DNA of 64,000 nucleotides from Salipiger mangrovisoli (lineage in GTDB: Bacteria; Pseudomonadota; Alphaproteobacteria; Rhodobacterales; Rhodobacteraceae). The DNA is taken from NCBI RefSeq assembly GCF_015223355.1, contig NZ_JADFFK010000005.1, forward strand, positions 62,001-126,000, written 5' to 3'. The position numbers were made by a program, and so were the translations under genes. Shown here in pieces: positions 42,024 through 50,698 of this stretch. The notes beneath the pieces were generated by a model that saw only the letters and a program-made list of their open reading frames with translations, was not told where the DNA came from and ran no database searches. Numbering within the stretch: position 1 is the first letter of the stretch; every line of letters begins with the position of its first letter.

Positions 42024-42656
42024 ATGGACACCAAAGCGAGCCGCCATCGGAACCGGGAGGAGAAAAGCGCCGCGACCCGTGCGCGTCTGACGTCCGCTGC
42101 CCGCACGCTCTTCGACGCCCATGGCTACCACAATGTCTCGGTCACGCAAATCGCCGGAATGGCCGGTGTGACCCACGCCATGATCAACGTCTATTTCCAT
42201 TCCAAGGCCGGACTGCTCTATGCGTTGATCCAAGAAAACAATGCATCTCAGATAGATACGCTTTCCGGCTCGGTTCCGCTCCACGCAAGTTTCGAAGACA
42301 AGCTGCGGCACATCGTGACCGTTTACGTGATGGGTGACCTTAGGGATCCGCGGCTTCTCGCCGTGATGCAGGCCTACTACTGGCAATGGCCCGCCGAGAC
42401 CGAAGCCGAGAACCGGGTGCAACTGAGGCAGGCGCTGGCCCCATTGCTGCAGGCCATGCGCGACGCGCCACAATTCACCCATCGGACCGAAGAAGAACTC
42501 GAGGATGCGCTCGGAGCCTTCTACGCGATCTACACGCACGGGCTGCGGCCGTCGATCTATCAGGATGTGACCATCCCCGCCTGTATCGAGTTGATTCTGC
42601 GCCGCAGCAAACCTCTCTTCGACGGGCTCGCGGTCCGCACCCTCGCGGCGCACTGA
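42024..42656 (+). CDS. TetR family transcriptional regulator
   Basis: A 210-residue protein with the TetR DNA-binding region at about residues 14-60 (RARLTSAARTLFDAHGYHNV, then GVTHAMINVYFHSKAGLLYA) and a helical ligand domain. It is divergent from the LysR gene and is the only visible gene of its transcript. No ligand can be inferred. Confidence 0.9.
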   Translation: MDTKASRHRNREEKSAATRARLTSAARTLFDAHGYHNVSVTQIAGMAGVTHAMINVYFHSKAGLLYALIQENNASQIDTLSGSVPLHASFEDKLRHIVTVYVMGDLRDPRLLAVMQAYYWQWPAETEAENRVQLRQALAPLLQAMRDAPQFTHRTEEELEDALGAFYAIYTHGLRPSIYQDVTIPACIELILRRSKPLFDGLAVRTLAAH

Positions 42657-42663
42657 CCCCCCC

Positions 42664-42693
42664 AAAAAAAACGCCCCGACCGAGGTCGGGGCG
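42664..42693 (-). terminator. Rho-independent terminator after the LysR gene at 42732
   Basis: CGCCCCGAC (42672-42680) pairs with GTCGGGGCG (42685-42693) around a 4-base loop. A run of eight A bases at 42664-42671 becomes a U run on the minus strand, so it terminates the leftward LysR transcript. Confidence 0.85.
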
Positions 42694-42731
42694 CAGGCGG
42701 GCGTCACGAGGTCAGCCCAAGGAAACAACCG

Positions 42732-43637
42732 TTACCAGTCGTGCGGGCCCTTTTCAGCGAAGGCATGCACGAGGAAATCGATGAAGGCGCGGACCTTCGG
42801 CTGGGTGAAGCGACCCGGCGGATAGACCGCGTAGATACCCTGGGTCTCGACCGGCAGATCGGGGATCGCATCCTCGACCAACCCCTGCTTCATCGCGTCG
42901 GCGTAGAGGTAGGACGGCAGGTAGGCGATCCCCAGACCCGCGATGCAGGCGTTGAGCAGCGACTGCCCGTCGTTGACCGAAAGCCAACCGGCGGTGCGCA
43001 CCTGGCGCTTCTCGCCCGAGGGCGCGGTCACCTTCCAGACGTTGCCCGAGGACTGGTTCGAATAGTGCAGCAGTTTGTGCTCGTTCAGGTCGTCGATCCG
43101 CTGCGGGCGGCCGAAGCGCTGGAAATAGGACGGCGAGGCGATCATCCGCTTGGTGGTGTCGGTCAGCTTGCGGGCGCGCAGCGTGCTGTCCTCGAGTTCG
43201 CCGATCCGCACCGCCATGTCGAAGCCTTCCGAGATCAGCTCGACGTAGCGATTGTTGAGCACCATGTTCACGGTGATGTCGGGGAATTCCGAAAGGAACT
43301 CGCCCAGCACAGGGCTTAGGTGGTTCACGCCGAAATCTGTGGCGACAGAGATGCGCAGCAGTCCGGAAGGGGCCGATTGCATCGAGGTCACCAGCGCATC
43401 GGCTTCGCCCGCGTCGTTCAGCACCCGCCGGGCGCGGTCATAATAGGCAAGCCCGATCTCCGTGGGCGACACGCGGCGCGTCGTACGGTTGAGCAGCCGG
43501 GCGCCGAGACGGGCCTCCAGCGAAGAGACATGTTTCGACACCGCCGATTTCGAGATTCCCATCTTCTTTGCCGCGTCAGTGAAACCACCCTGGTCCACCA
43601 CCGTCGCAAAGGCCTCCATTTCGGTCAGCCGATCCAT
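42732..43637 (-). CDS. LysR family transcriptional regulator
   Basis: A 301-residue protein starting MDRLTEMEAFATVVDQGGFT, with AAKKMGISKSAVSKHVSSLE as the recognition region and a CrgA/YafC-like effector domain (TEIGLAYYDRARRVL). The ATG at 43637 follows GAGGTG by 6 bases; a GTG at 43646 is an alternative. It is divergent from the unrecognised gene at 43765. Confidence 0.92.
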   Translation of the reverse strand: MDRLTEMEAFATVVDQGGFTDAAKKMGISKSAVSKHVSSLEARLGARLLNRTTRRVSPTEIGLAYYDRARRVLNDAGEADALVTSMQSAPSGLLRISVATDFGVNHLSPVLGEFLSEFPDITVNMVLNNRYVELISEGFDMAVRIGELEDSTLRARKLTDTTKRMIASPSYFQRFGRPQRIDDLNEHKLLHYSNQSSGNVWKVTAPSGEKRQVRTAGWLSVNDGQSLLNACIAGLGIAYLPSYLYADAMKQGLVEDAIPDLPVETQGIYAVYPPGRFTQPKVRAFIDFLVHAFAEKGPHDW

Positions 43638-43764
43638 ACCCGTCACCTCGTAAACGATCCTTGAGACCTTTTATTGTCGCGGATTGGGGCAGGACTTGGA
43701 CAGAGCGGGGACAATATCGGGGTTTTCCCCGGCACTGTGCTTGACCCCGAAACCAGGAGGTAAA

Positions 43765-44418
43765 ATGTGCTTCAAGAGTGTTTCCCTTTGCCCAACGACC
43801 ATGTCAGACCTGCCAGCCCCTGTCTTTCCCCCTGCCCAACCCGGACACAATCGCGGTCCCTCGCTCGACAGCCCCTCGCTGCTTGCCGTCGCGCGCTGGC
43901 GGCGCGCCAAGGCCGACAGGAAGCCGCAGTCGGGCATTGCGCTGCGCATGCAGCTGCGCCGCGCCGGTGAATTGGGTATGGCGCCCGGCAGCTACCTTGC
44001 CCTTCGGGCGTTTTGTGGGACGGACATCCGCGCGGTCGTTTTCATGCCGGATGCACTGGGCCTGCGTCTCGCGCGGCGGCTTACGCTCCCCGATGGGATC
44101 CGCGGGCGGCTTTGCGCGATGCGCGATGTGCACCTTCTGTGTTTCGCGCCGCCAGAGGAACCCTCTGACCTGTTTCGCGCGGATCTGACGGAGGCCACGG
44201 GCTGCGCCTTCTCTGGCTGCGCGCCCTGCCCGCCTTCCCTTCTGGCCTGGTCCGAGGCCCGCGCTGCCGCCCGCAGGCTGCTCGACCCGCTGCGTCTGCC
44301 CGGTGCCGCAGTGCTGTTGGTTGGCTCGGGAGAGATAGCAACACAGCTTTACGGCGCCGCGCGGCTTGGCGGCCAGATGTCCCCGGCCGAGTTCTTCGGG
44401 AGCGCTTCAGCGCTCTGA
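43765..44418 (+). CDS. Protein of unknown function, Rhodobacteraceae type
   Basis: A 217-residue protein that I cannot assign. The ATG at 43765 is preceded by AGGAGGTAAA, a strong ribosome site. The N-terminus is Pro/Ser-rich (PAQPGHNRGPSLDSPSLL), followed by a basic helix (ARWRRAKADRK), a region with DALGLRLARRLTLP, a Cys-rich patch CAFSGCAPCPPS at about 170-180, and a C-terminal VLLVGSGEIATQ stretch. No signal peptide or membrane segment is seen. I recall similar uncharacterised proteins in Rhodobacteraceae but no function. Confidence 0.7.
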   Translation: MCFKSVSLCPTTMSDLPAPVFPPAQPGHNRGPSLDSPSLLAVARWRRAKADRKPQSGIALRMQLRRAGELGMAPGSYLALRAFCGTDIRAVVFMPDALGLRLARRLTLPDGIRGRLCAMRDVHLLCFAPPEEPSDLFRADLTEATGCAFSGCAPCPPSLLAWSEARAAARRLLDPLRLPGAAVLLVGSGEIATQLYGAARLGGQMSPAEFFGSASAL

Positions 44419-44428
44419 CCATATAAAA

Positions 44429-44454
44429 GACCGCGCCGGTCGCCCGGCGCGGTC
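44429..44454. terminator. Bidirectional rho-independent terminator
   Basis: GACCGCGCCGG (44429-44439) pairs perfectly with CCGGCGCGGTC (44444-44454) around a 4-base loop. It is flanked by AAAA on the left and AGTCTT on the right. It separates the convergent unknown gene and the DJ-1/PfpI gene. Confidence 0.8.
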
Positions 44455-44481
44455 AGTCTTCGCAAAGCCGCTACGGAAGGG

Positions 44482-45042
44482 TCACGCGGCCCTGCGGTCG
44501 TGCTGACCCTCTTCGATCTCCTCGACGATCTTCGCCACGAAGGCCTTCAGGTCATCCGGCTTGCGGCTGGTGACGATGCCCTTGTCGCAGGCCACCTCTT
44601 GGTCGACCCAGTCACCACCGGCGTTGATCACATCCGTCTTGATGGAATGGTAAGATGTCACCTGGCGCCCGGAGAGGATGCCCGCCTCGACCAGCACCCA
44701 GGGCCCGTGGCAGACCGCGGCAATCACCTTGCCCTCATTGTGGAAGTCCTTGACGAGGTTGATCACCGCGGGCTCAACCCGCAGCAGGTCCGGGTTGATC
44801 TGGCCGCCGGGGATCACCAGAGCGTCGTAGTCATGCGAATTGACCTCGGAGATCTTGGCATTGGCTTCGGCCTCGCGGCCCCAGTCCTTGCCTTCCCAGC
44901 CCTTGATCGGCTGGCCGTCAAGCGTTGCCACATGCACCTCGGCGCCTTTCACACTGAGCTGGTCACGCGGGAACTCGAGCTCGGATTGCTCGAAGCCGTC
45001 GGTGGCGATGATCAGGATCTTGGCGTTGCTGATGGCAGTCAT
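44482..45042 (-). CDS. DJ-1/PfpI family protein (YhbO-type deglycase/protease)
   Basis: A 186-residue protein with the nucleophile elbow AAVCHGPWVLVEAG, LILATDGFEQSEL-like N-terminus (ILIIATDGFEQSELEFPRDQ) and YDALVIPGGQINPDLLR. The Cys-His pair in VCHGPW and the glutamate in FEQSE fit the PfpI/YhbO group, which has been described as protease, glyoxalase or stress deglycase. The ATG at 45042 is preceded by GGAAGGAGG. It stands alone; the 184 bases to the next gene hold a small hairpin (45071-45089) and no further gene. Confidence 0.9.
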   Translation of the reverse strand: MTAISNAKILIIATDGFEQSELEFPRDQLSVKGAEVHVATLDGQPIKGWEGKDWGREAEANAKISEVNSHDYDALVIPGGQINPDLLRVEPAVINLVKDFHNEGKVIAAVCHGPWVLVEAGILSGRQVTSYHSIKTDVINAGGDWVDQEVACDKGIVTSRKPDDLKAFVAKIVEEIEEGQHDRRAA

Positions 45043-45226
45043 GTCGTGCCTCCTTCCATGTGTCACGGTCATGCGCCGCTGTGGCGCATCTGCACAGGCA
45101 ACGGGCGCGCCCCTTCCCGTGTTCCAAGGGACACGGACACAGGTTTTTGAGGAAACGGCGGGAACCTGCCCCGTCCGGCGGCCTCCGGCGGGAGCATTTC
45201 GAGACAGATGAAAGGATGCCGCGCCC

Positions 45227-46165
45227 TCAGGCGCGGGCGCTGCGGGTCCAGGGCTCGGCGCCCTTCACATCGACGAAGACGCGGTAGACCGAGCTTGTCG
45301 CGGTGATGTACATGCGCTGCCCGTCCGGCCCGCCGAAGCAGAGGTTGGCGACCACCTCGGGCACAAGGATCTTGCCAAGCAGCGTCCCGTCCGGCGCGAA
45401 GCAATGCACCCCGTCCCCGGCCGAGGACCAGAGGTTGCCGAGCGCGTCGCAGCGCATTCCGTCGGGCAGGCCGCAGTCGAGCGTGGCGAAATCGCCGAGC
45501 GGGGTCAGGCTGCCGCCCTCGACCGCGTATTTGCGGATCACCGGGGGCACGGCGTCATCATGGCTCGATCCGCTCTCGGCCACGTAGAGCAGGCGCTCGT
45601 CCGGAGAGAAGCAGAGCCCGTTCGGCTGCGCGAAGTCCGAGATCACCGGCACCGGCGCGCCACCCTCCGGCGCAATGCGGAAGACATGGCGGGCGGATTG
45701 CTCGGGCTCGGCGCGGTTGCCCTCGAAATTCGAGATGATGCCGTAGGTCGGATCGGTGAACCACACGGCGCCATCCGAACTCACCACCACGTCGTTCGGC
45801 GAGTTGAGCCGCTTGCCGCCGTATTCCGCGGCCAGCACGGTCAGCGCGCCGTCATATTCGGTGCGCACCACGTCCCGCGTGCCGTGCCGGCATCCCACCA
45901 GCCGCCCCCAGGGATCGCGGGTATTGCCGTTGTTGAACTGGCTCTGCGCGCGGAAGGTGCTGAGCCCGCCGTTCGGCCCTTCGGTCCACTGGTAGAGGGT
46001 CTGCGAGGGGATCTCGGAGAAGATCAGCGCGTTCCGGTCGCCGAACCAGACCGGCCCCTCGGTCCAGGTGAAGCCGGTGCAGAGCTGTTCGAGCTTGCCC
46101 ATCGGGTGGACGAGGGCGCGGAAGCGCTCGTCGCGGATCTCCAGATGCTCGGGCGTGCGGATCAT
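45227..46165 (-). CDS. SMP-30/gluconolactonase family lactonase
   Basis: A 312-residue six-bladed beta-propeller hydrolase. Metal-site motifs TWTEGPVWFGD, LNSPNDVVVSSDGAVWFTDP and FAQPNGLCFSPDE are visible. It opens sugar-acid lactones in the cytoplasm. The ATG at 46165 is preceded by GAGGAGGATC and overlaps the upstream permease stop by 4 bases. It is the last gene of the CUT2 sugar transporter operon, suggesting oxidation of the imported sugar to a lactone by a dehydrogenase encoded elsewhere. Confidence 0.92.
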   Translation of the reverse strand: MIRTPEHLEIRDERFRALVHPMGKLEQLCTGFTWTEGPVWFGDRNALIFSEIPSQTLYQWTEGPNGGLSTFRAQSQFNNGNTRDPWGRLVGCRHGTRDVVRTEYDGALTVLAAEYGGKRLNSPNDVVVSSDGAVWFTDPTYGIISNFEGNRAEPEQSARHVFRIAPEGGAPVPVISDFAQPNGLCFSPDERLLYVAESGSSHDDAVPPVIRKYAVEGGSLTPLGDFATLDCGLPDGMRCDALGNLWSSAGDGVHCFAPDGTLLGKILVPEVVANLCFGGPDGQRMYITATSSVYRVFVDVKGAEPWTRSARA

Positions 46166-47097
46166 CGCGGGATCCTCCTCGTGCTGGCGGCAATGACGAT
46201 GCCGATGATGATAAGACCGGTCAGCACCATGCGCACCCCGGCACCCGCGCCGTAGGAATTGAGCATGGAGACGACGAGGAACATGAAGAGCGAGGCGCCC
46301 CAGACGCCGGGCACGTTGGACATGCCGCCGGCGATCGAGGTGCCGCCGATGACCACGACGGCGATCGACATGAGCAGGTACTCGGCCCCCATGTTGAGCG
46401 CGGCGCCGCCCGAGAAGCTGGCCAGCAGGTAGCCCGCGATGGCGGCAAAGACGGTGACGGCGACATAGGTGGCGGCGCGCACCGCCTCGACCGGCACGCC
46501 GGCAAGCCGCGCGGCGCGCAGGTTCTGGCCCGAGGCGAGCAGCCACCGGCCCCAGACCGAGCGCTCGAGCAGCAGCCAGATCAGGATCGACAGGCCCAGT
46601 CCGACCAGCGCGACGTTGGGAATACCGAAGCTGCGCCCCGTGGCAAAATCGGCGAGCCCGGCGGGCGGCTTGATGCGCAGGCCGCGGTTCGACCAGATCG
46701 CCAGCGACTGGTAGACCAGCGAGGCGGCGAGCGTGGCGATGATCGGCGGCAGGCGCAGCAGGAAGATCAGCGCAAAATTGGCAAGACCGGTGCCGAGCCC
46801 GACGAGCAGCGCCACCCCGAGCCCCATCCAGGCGGTGCCGGGATCGGAGCCCATCGCCTTCAGCGCGAGCGTGCCCGAAAGCGTCATGGTTGCGGGGATC
46901 GAAAGGTCGACATTGCCCGGCCCCAGCGTGATGACCAGCATCTGCCCGAGACCGACGATCGCCGCGAAGGCACCAAAGCTGAGAGCGGCATAGGCCAGCT
47001 CGCCCGCGCCGCGCCCCTCGGTCAGCGCCACGGTCAGCGCGAAGGCGGCAGCGGCGGCGAGCCAGGACCAGAGCCAGGGTTTCTGGATGAGTTTCAT
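46162..47097 (-). CDS. Sugar ABC transporter permease (RbsC-type)
   Basis: A 311-residue CUT2 permease with about eight to ten hydrophobic segments. It has LGQMLVITLGPGNVDLSIPA and AEYLLMSIAVVVIGGTSIAGG, the conserved cytoplasmic loop that contacts the ATPase. Together with the permease at 47108-48037 it forms a heterodimeric channel. The gene starts 10 bases after the upstream permease stop. Confidence 0.93.
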   Translation of the reverse strand: MKLIQKPWLWSWLAAAAAFALTVALTEGRGAGELAYAALSFGAFAAIVGLGQMLVITLGPGNVDLSIPATMTLSGTLALKAMGSDPGTAWMGLGVALLVGLGTGLANFALIFLLRLPPIIATLAASLVYQSLAIWSNRGLRIKPPAGLADFATGRSFGIPNVALVGLGLSILIWLLLERSVWGRWLLASGQNLRAARLAGVPVEAVRAATYVAVTVFAAIAGYLLASFSGGAALNMGAEYLLMSIAVVVIGGTSIAGGMSNVPGVWGASLFMFLVVSMLNSYGAGAGVRMVLTGLIIIGIVIAASTRRIPR

Positions 47098-47107
47098 GCG
47101 CGCCTCC

Positions 47108-48037
47108 TCACGCCTCTGCGTCGCGGCGGGTGAAGAGCAGCCGCGCCGTCAGGACAAGGATCAGGATCGCCCCCTGCGCGCCGATCTGCCAATCGGGAGA
47201 GAGCCGCAGGAAGCTGAGGAACGAGGCGGCAAGCGTCAGGGTCAGCGCGCCGATGACCGCGCCCACCGGGCTGACCTTGCCGCCGGTGAACTCGCCTCCG
47301 CCAAGGATCACCCCGGCGATGGACAGCAAGGTGTAGCGCAGCGCGATATTGGCATCGGCCGATGTGGTGAGCCCGACCAGCGCCATCCCGGCAAAGACCC
47401 CGAAAAGCCCCGCCAGCCCGTAGGCAAGCGCCTTCAGCCGCACCACCGGCCAGCCCGCGCGCTCGACCGAGCGGGCGTTGCCGCCAACCCCGCGCAGCAC
47501 CGTGCCGATGCCCGAGCGGATCACCAGCAGATGCGTCACCAAAGCGATGATCACCGAGGCGCAGACCGCCATGGGAATGTAGGGCGGCTTGACGGTCATC
47601 AGCGCGCGCAGCCAGCCGGGGCTCGCACCGCCGGGACTGGGCAGGATGAACAGCGCCAGCCCGCCCCAGACGAAGGACATGCCCAGCGTCACGACGATGG
47701 CGGGCAGATCGAGTGCATGGATCACCGCGCCAAGCGCGGCGTAGCAGAGCACCAGCGCCAGCAGGATCAGCACGCCGAGCATCGGGCTGTCGCTCAGGAA
47801 GGTCGCGGTGATGCAGGCCACCAGCGACACGAAGGCCCCGAGCGACAGGTCGATGTCGTTGACCATGATGATCATCATCTGCGCGATGGTCGCCAGCGCG
47901 ATCGGCACCGCGAGGTTGAACAGCAGGTTGATCCCGAAATAGCTCATTGCCCGCGGCTGCATGTAGAAGGTCGCCGCCAGCACCACCGCCAGAGAGACCA
48001 CGGGCAGCAGGATCCGGTATCTTGCAAAAATCCGCAT
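47108..48037 (-). CDS. Sugar ABC transporter permease (RbsC-type)
   Basis: A 309-residue CUT2 permease with IAQMMIIMVNDIDLSLGAFV near residues 50-70 and the ATPase-contact loop RYTLLSIAGVILGGGEFTGG. It differs clearly from the second permease, so the channel is probably heteromeric. It starts one base after the ATPase gene ends. Confidence 0.93.
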   Translation of the reverse strand: MRIFARYRILLPVVSLAVVLAATFYMQPRAMSYFGINLLFNLAVPIALATIAQMMIIMVNDIDLSLGAFVSLVACITATFLSDSPMLGVLILLALVLCYAALGAVIHALDLPAIVVTLGMSFVWGGLALFILPSPGGASPGWLRALMTVKPPYIPMAVCASVIIALVTHLLVIRSGIGTVLRGVGGNARSVERAGWPVVRLKALAYGLAGLFGVFAGMALVGLTTSADANIALRYTLLSIAGVILGGGEFTGGKVSPVGAVIGALTLTLAASFLSFLRLSPDWQIGAQGAILILVLTARLLFTRRDAEA

Positions 48038-48038
48038 G

Positions 48039-49469
48039 TTACGCCCCTTCCATCTCGAAAGAGGCCTCGAGGATGCGCTCTTCGTTGATCGCGTCGCCGG
48101 TCAGCTCGGCGGAGATCTCGCCGTTGCGGAAGACGAAGACCCGGTCGCACTGGCAGACCTCCTCGGTCTCGGTCGAATACCACAGGAAGATGCGGCCCTT
48201 GGCGGCCTCGGCGCGGATCATGGCATAAACGTCCTGCTTGGTGCCCACGTCGACGCCGCGCATGGGATCGTCCATCACCACCACCGGGGCGGCGGAGGCG
48301 AGCGCGCGGGCGAAAAGCACCTTCTGCTGGTTGCCGCCCGAGAGCGACAGGATGGGGTTGGTCACGTCCTCGGTGCGGATGCCGATGCGCTTCTTCCACT
48401 CGGCAACGATCTCGGCCTCACGGGTCCGGTCCACCATGCCGCGCCGGGCGATCTGCGGCAGGATCGAGATCGAGGCGTTGCGCAGGATCGACCAGAGCGG
48501 CAGCACGCCGTCCCTGCCCCGGTCCCCGGCGACAAAGACCATCCCCGCCTCGCGCGGGCTGCGCCATGACGAGGTGGCACCGAGGTAGATCCGCGCCAGC
48601 GCCTCGGCCTGCCCGTGCCCCGCCAGACCCGACAGGCCGACGATCTCGCCCCTGCGGGCGCGCAGCCCTTCGGGGGTGCGCACGACTTCGTCTCCCGGCA
48701 GCCGCGCGGCCTGCGCGGCGGCGGCCTCGGTCGCGACATGGCCCATGGCATCCACCAACCCCTGCCGGGTGAAGCCTCCGGCCGGTTTCTCGGCGACGAC
48801 CTTGCCGTCCTTCATCACGAGGATGCGGGTGGCGACCTCGAAGATCTCGCCCAGCATGTGCGAGATGAAGATCACCGCGCCGCCGCCCGCGCAGAAGCGC
48901 TTGATATGGGTCAGCAGCTGGTCGGCGATCCCGGCGTCGAGCGACGAGGTGGGCTCGTCGAGGATCACCAGCCGCGCCTCGGTGCCGCGCGGGGCAAAGC
49001 CGATGGCGATCTCGACCATCTGCCGCTGGGCGATGCTGAGCGTGTCGACCGGCGCGTCGGCGTCGATACCGTGGCCGGGAAAGACCCGATCGAGCGCGGC
49101 GCGGATCTCTGCCCGCGCGGGGGCGCGCCAGTTCATGCCCTTCAGGGCGGAATGCGAAATACGCAGGTTCTCGGCCACCGTCAGGTTCGGGCAGAGCGAG
49201 AGCTCCTGGAACACCGAGCGCACCCCGGCGGCCAGCGCAGTGGCCGCGCCGGAGGCGGGAAAGGCCACGCTGCCCGAGGTGGGCGCGAGCCCGCCATTGA
49301 CCACGTTGACGAGCGTGGATTTCCCGGCGCCGTTGTGACCAACGAGGCCAAGGCAGTCACCAGGAAAGATGGACAGGCTCACGCCGTCGAGCGCCCTGAC
49401 CGGACCGAAGTGCTTGGCGGCCTCGGTCAGGGCGACGATCGGCGCAGCCAAGGGGGCTGCGGTACTCAT
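48039..49469 (-). CDS. Sugar ABC transporter ATP-binding protein (RbsA-type)
   Basis: A 476-residue protein with two ATPase domains. Domain 1 has an intact Walker [25 protein letters not shown] as the signature region and [12 protein letters not shown]. Domain 2 has a degenerate P-loop ([13 protein letters not shown]) with LSGGNQQK and [14 protein letters not shown], as is normal for CUT2 transporters. It is slightly shorter than RbsA (about 500). It lies between the binding-protein gene and the first permease gene. Confidence 0.93.
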   Translation of the reverse strand: MSTAAPLAAPIVALTEAAKHFGPVRALDGVSLSIFPGDCLGLVGHNGAGKSTLVNVVNGGLAPTSGSVAFPASGAATALAAGVRSVFQELSLCPNLTVAENLRISHSALKGMNWRAPARAEIRAALDRVFPGHGIDADAPVDTLSIAQRQMVEIAIGFAPRGTEARLVILDEPTSSLDAGIADQLLTHIKRFCAGGGAVIFISHMLGEIFEVATRILVMKDGKVVAEKPAGGFTRQGLVDAMGHVATEAAAAQAARLPGDEVVRTPEGLRARRGEIVGLSGLAGHGQAEALARIYLGATSSWRSPREAGMVFVAGDRGRDGVLPLWSILRNASISILPQIARRGMVDRTREAEIVAEWKKRIGIRTEDVTNPILSLSGGNQQKVLFARALASAAPVVVMDDPMRGVDVGTKQDVYAMIRAEAAKGRIFLWYSTETEEVCQCDRVFVFRNGEISAELTGDAINEERILEASFEMEGA

Positions 49470-49475
49470 CGGTGA

Positions 49476-50486
49476 TTACATGGCCCCGGAAATGACGGCC
49501 TTGGCATCGTCGAGCGTGTAGACGGTGTTGGCGACCGAGCCCTCGGGGGTGGTCTCCAGCGCCTCGTCCAGCGTGTCCTGCGTCACCTTCAGGAAGGGCA
49601 CGGTCAGATCCTTGGGCACCTCGGCACCGTCGAGGATCTGCTGCGCCACCCAGAAGGCCAGCGAGGCCACGCCCGGCGCGATCGACAGCGACAGCGTCTC
49701 GTAGCCATTGGCGTCGCGCTGGTCGGCCCACCACTGCATCTCGTCCTGGCGGTTGCCGAGCACGATCAGCGGTGTGTCGCGGCCCGCGGCCTTGAAGGCC
49801 TGCGCCGCGCCGTAGCCGTCACCGCCCTGGGTCACCACGCCGACGACATCGGGCAGCGAGGGCAGCACGCCCGCCACGGCCTTCTGCGCCACGTCCTGCG
49901 CCCAGTCCCCGTGCACGGAGCCGACGATCTTGAACTGGCTGTTCTCGGCGACGCCCTCCTCGATGCCCGCGTGGATCTCGTCGTCCACGAAGACACCGGC
50001 GAGGCCACGGATCTCGAGCAGGTTGCCGCCCTCGGGCAGGCGCGTCGCAAGGTACTCGACCTGCTCCTTGCCCATCGCCTTGAAGTCCACCGCGATGCGC
50101 CAGGCGCAGGGCGCGGTGACGATCCCGTCGAAGCTGACCACGGTGACACCGGCGTTGCACGCCTCTTCCACCGCGCCGTTCAGCGCCGTCGGCGAGGCGG
50201 CGTTCAGGATGATCGCGTCATAGCCCTGCAGGATCATGTTCTGGATCTGCGCGGCCTGTTCGGTGGCCTGGTTCTCGGAGGTCGTATAGGCGTCAGCCGC
50301 AGCGACGACGCCCTCTTCCACCGCCTTGCCGCCGACCTCTTTGAAAGTCTGCAGCATCGCCTGCCGCCACGAATTGCCCGCGTAGTTGTTCGACAGCGCG
50401 ATGCGCTTTCCAGACGTATCGGCAAACGCCCCGCCTGCCAGCATGGCAAGCCCCGCCGCGCCGAGCAGCATCTTGGATTTGGTCAT
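49476..50486 (-). CDS. Sugar ABC transporter substrate-binding protein (RbsB-type)
   Basis: A 336-residue periplasmic protein. The signal peptide is MTKSKMLLGAAGLAMLAGGA-FADT (about 22 residues); the body begins RIALSNNYAGNSWR and has YDAIILNAASPTALNGAVEE and VSFDGIV, typical of the CUT2/LacI-fold binders. The ATG at 50486 follows GGGAGGGAGA. It heads the operon and is divergent from a two-component system across a 212-base gap. The exact sugar is not identifiable. Confidence 0.93.
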   Translation of the reverse strand: MTKSKMLLGAAGLAMLAGGAFADTSGKRIALSNNYAGNSWRQAMLQTFKEVGGKAVEEGVVAAADAYTTSENQATEQAAQIQNMILQGYDAIILNAASPTALNGAVEEACNAGVTVVSFDGIVTAPCAWRIAVDFKAMGKEQVEYLATRLPEGGNLLEIRGLAGVFVDDEIHAGIEEGVAENSQFKIVGSVHGDWAQDVAQKAVAGVLPSLPDVVGVVTQGGDGYGAAQAFKAAGRDTPLIVLGNRQDEMQWWADQRDANGYETLSLSIAPGVASLAFWVAQQILDGAEVPKDLTVPFLKVTQDTLDEALETTPEGSVANTVYTLDDAKAVISGAM

Positions 50487-50698
50487 TCTCCCTCCCATCG
50501 CCCTATTCCGGGCGCTCACTGGTCGCCCGTCCTCCACGGGCAAGTGCATGCTGCCCTTGCGGAAGCTGCTCGTAAAGTATGCGCCCCGCAGAACGCTTGC
50601 GGGTTTCCGCACGTCATCTGCGGAAAAGGGTATTTTCTTCTTCGCCCGACCGCGCCATCGTGCGGAGACGCGCAAGAGGAGGCGCGTGGGGAGGATTC

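Noticed and set aside
40992-42728. 578-codon reading joining the LysR gene to upstream sequence
   Set aside because: The extra 277 residues are antisense to a clear TetR gene; the LysR protein has a canonical start at 41897.
45071-45089. Small hairpin ATGCGCC/GGCGCAT upstream of the DJ-1/PfpI gene
   Set aside because: Too short and lacking a U run or a known riboswitch layout to call as a functional element.
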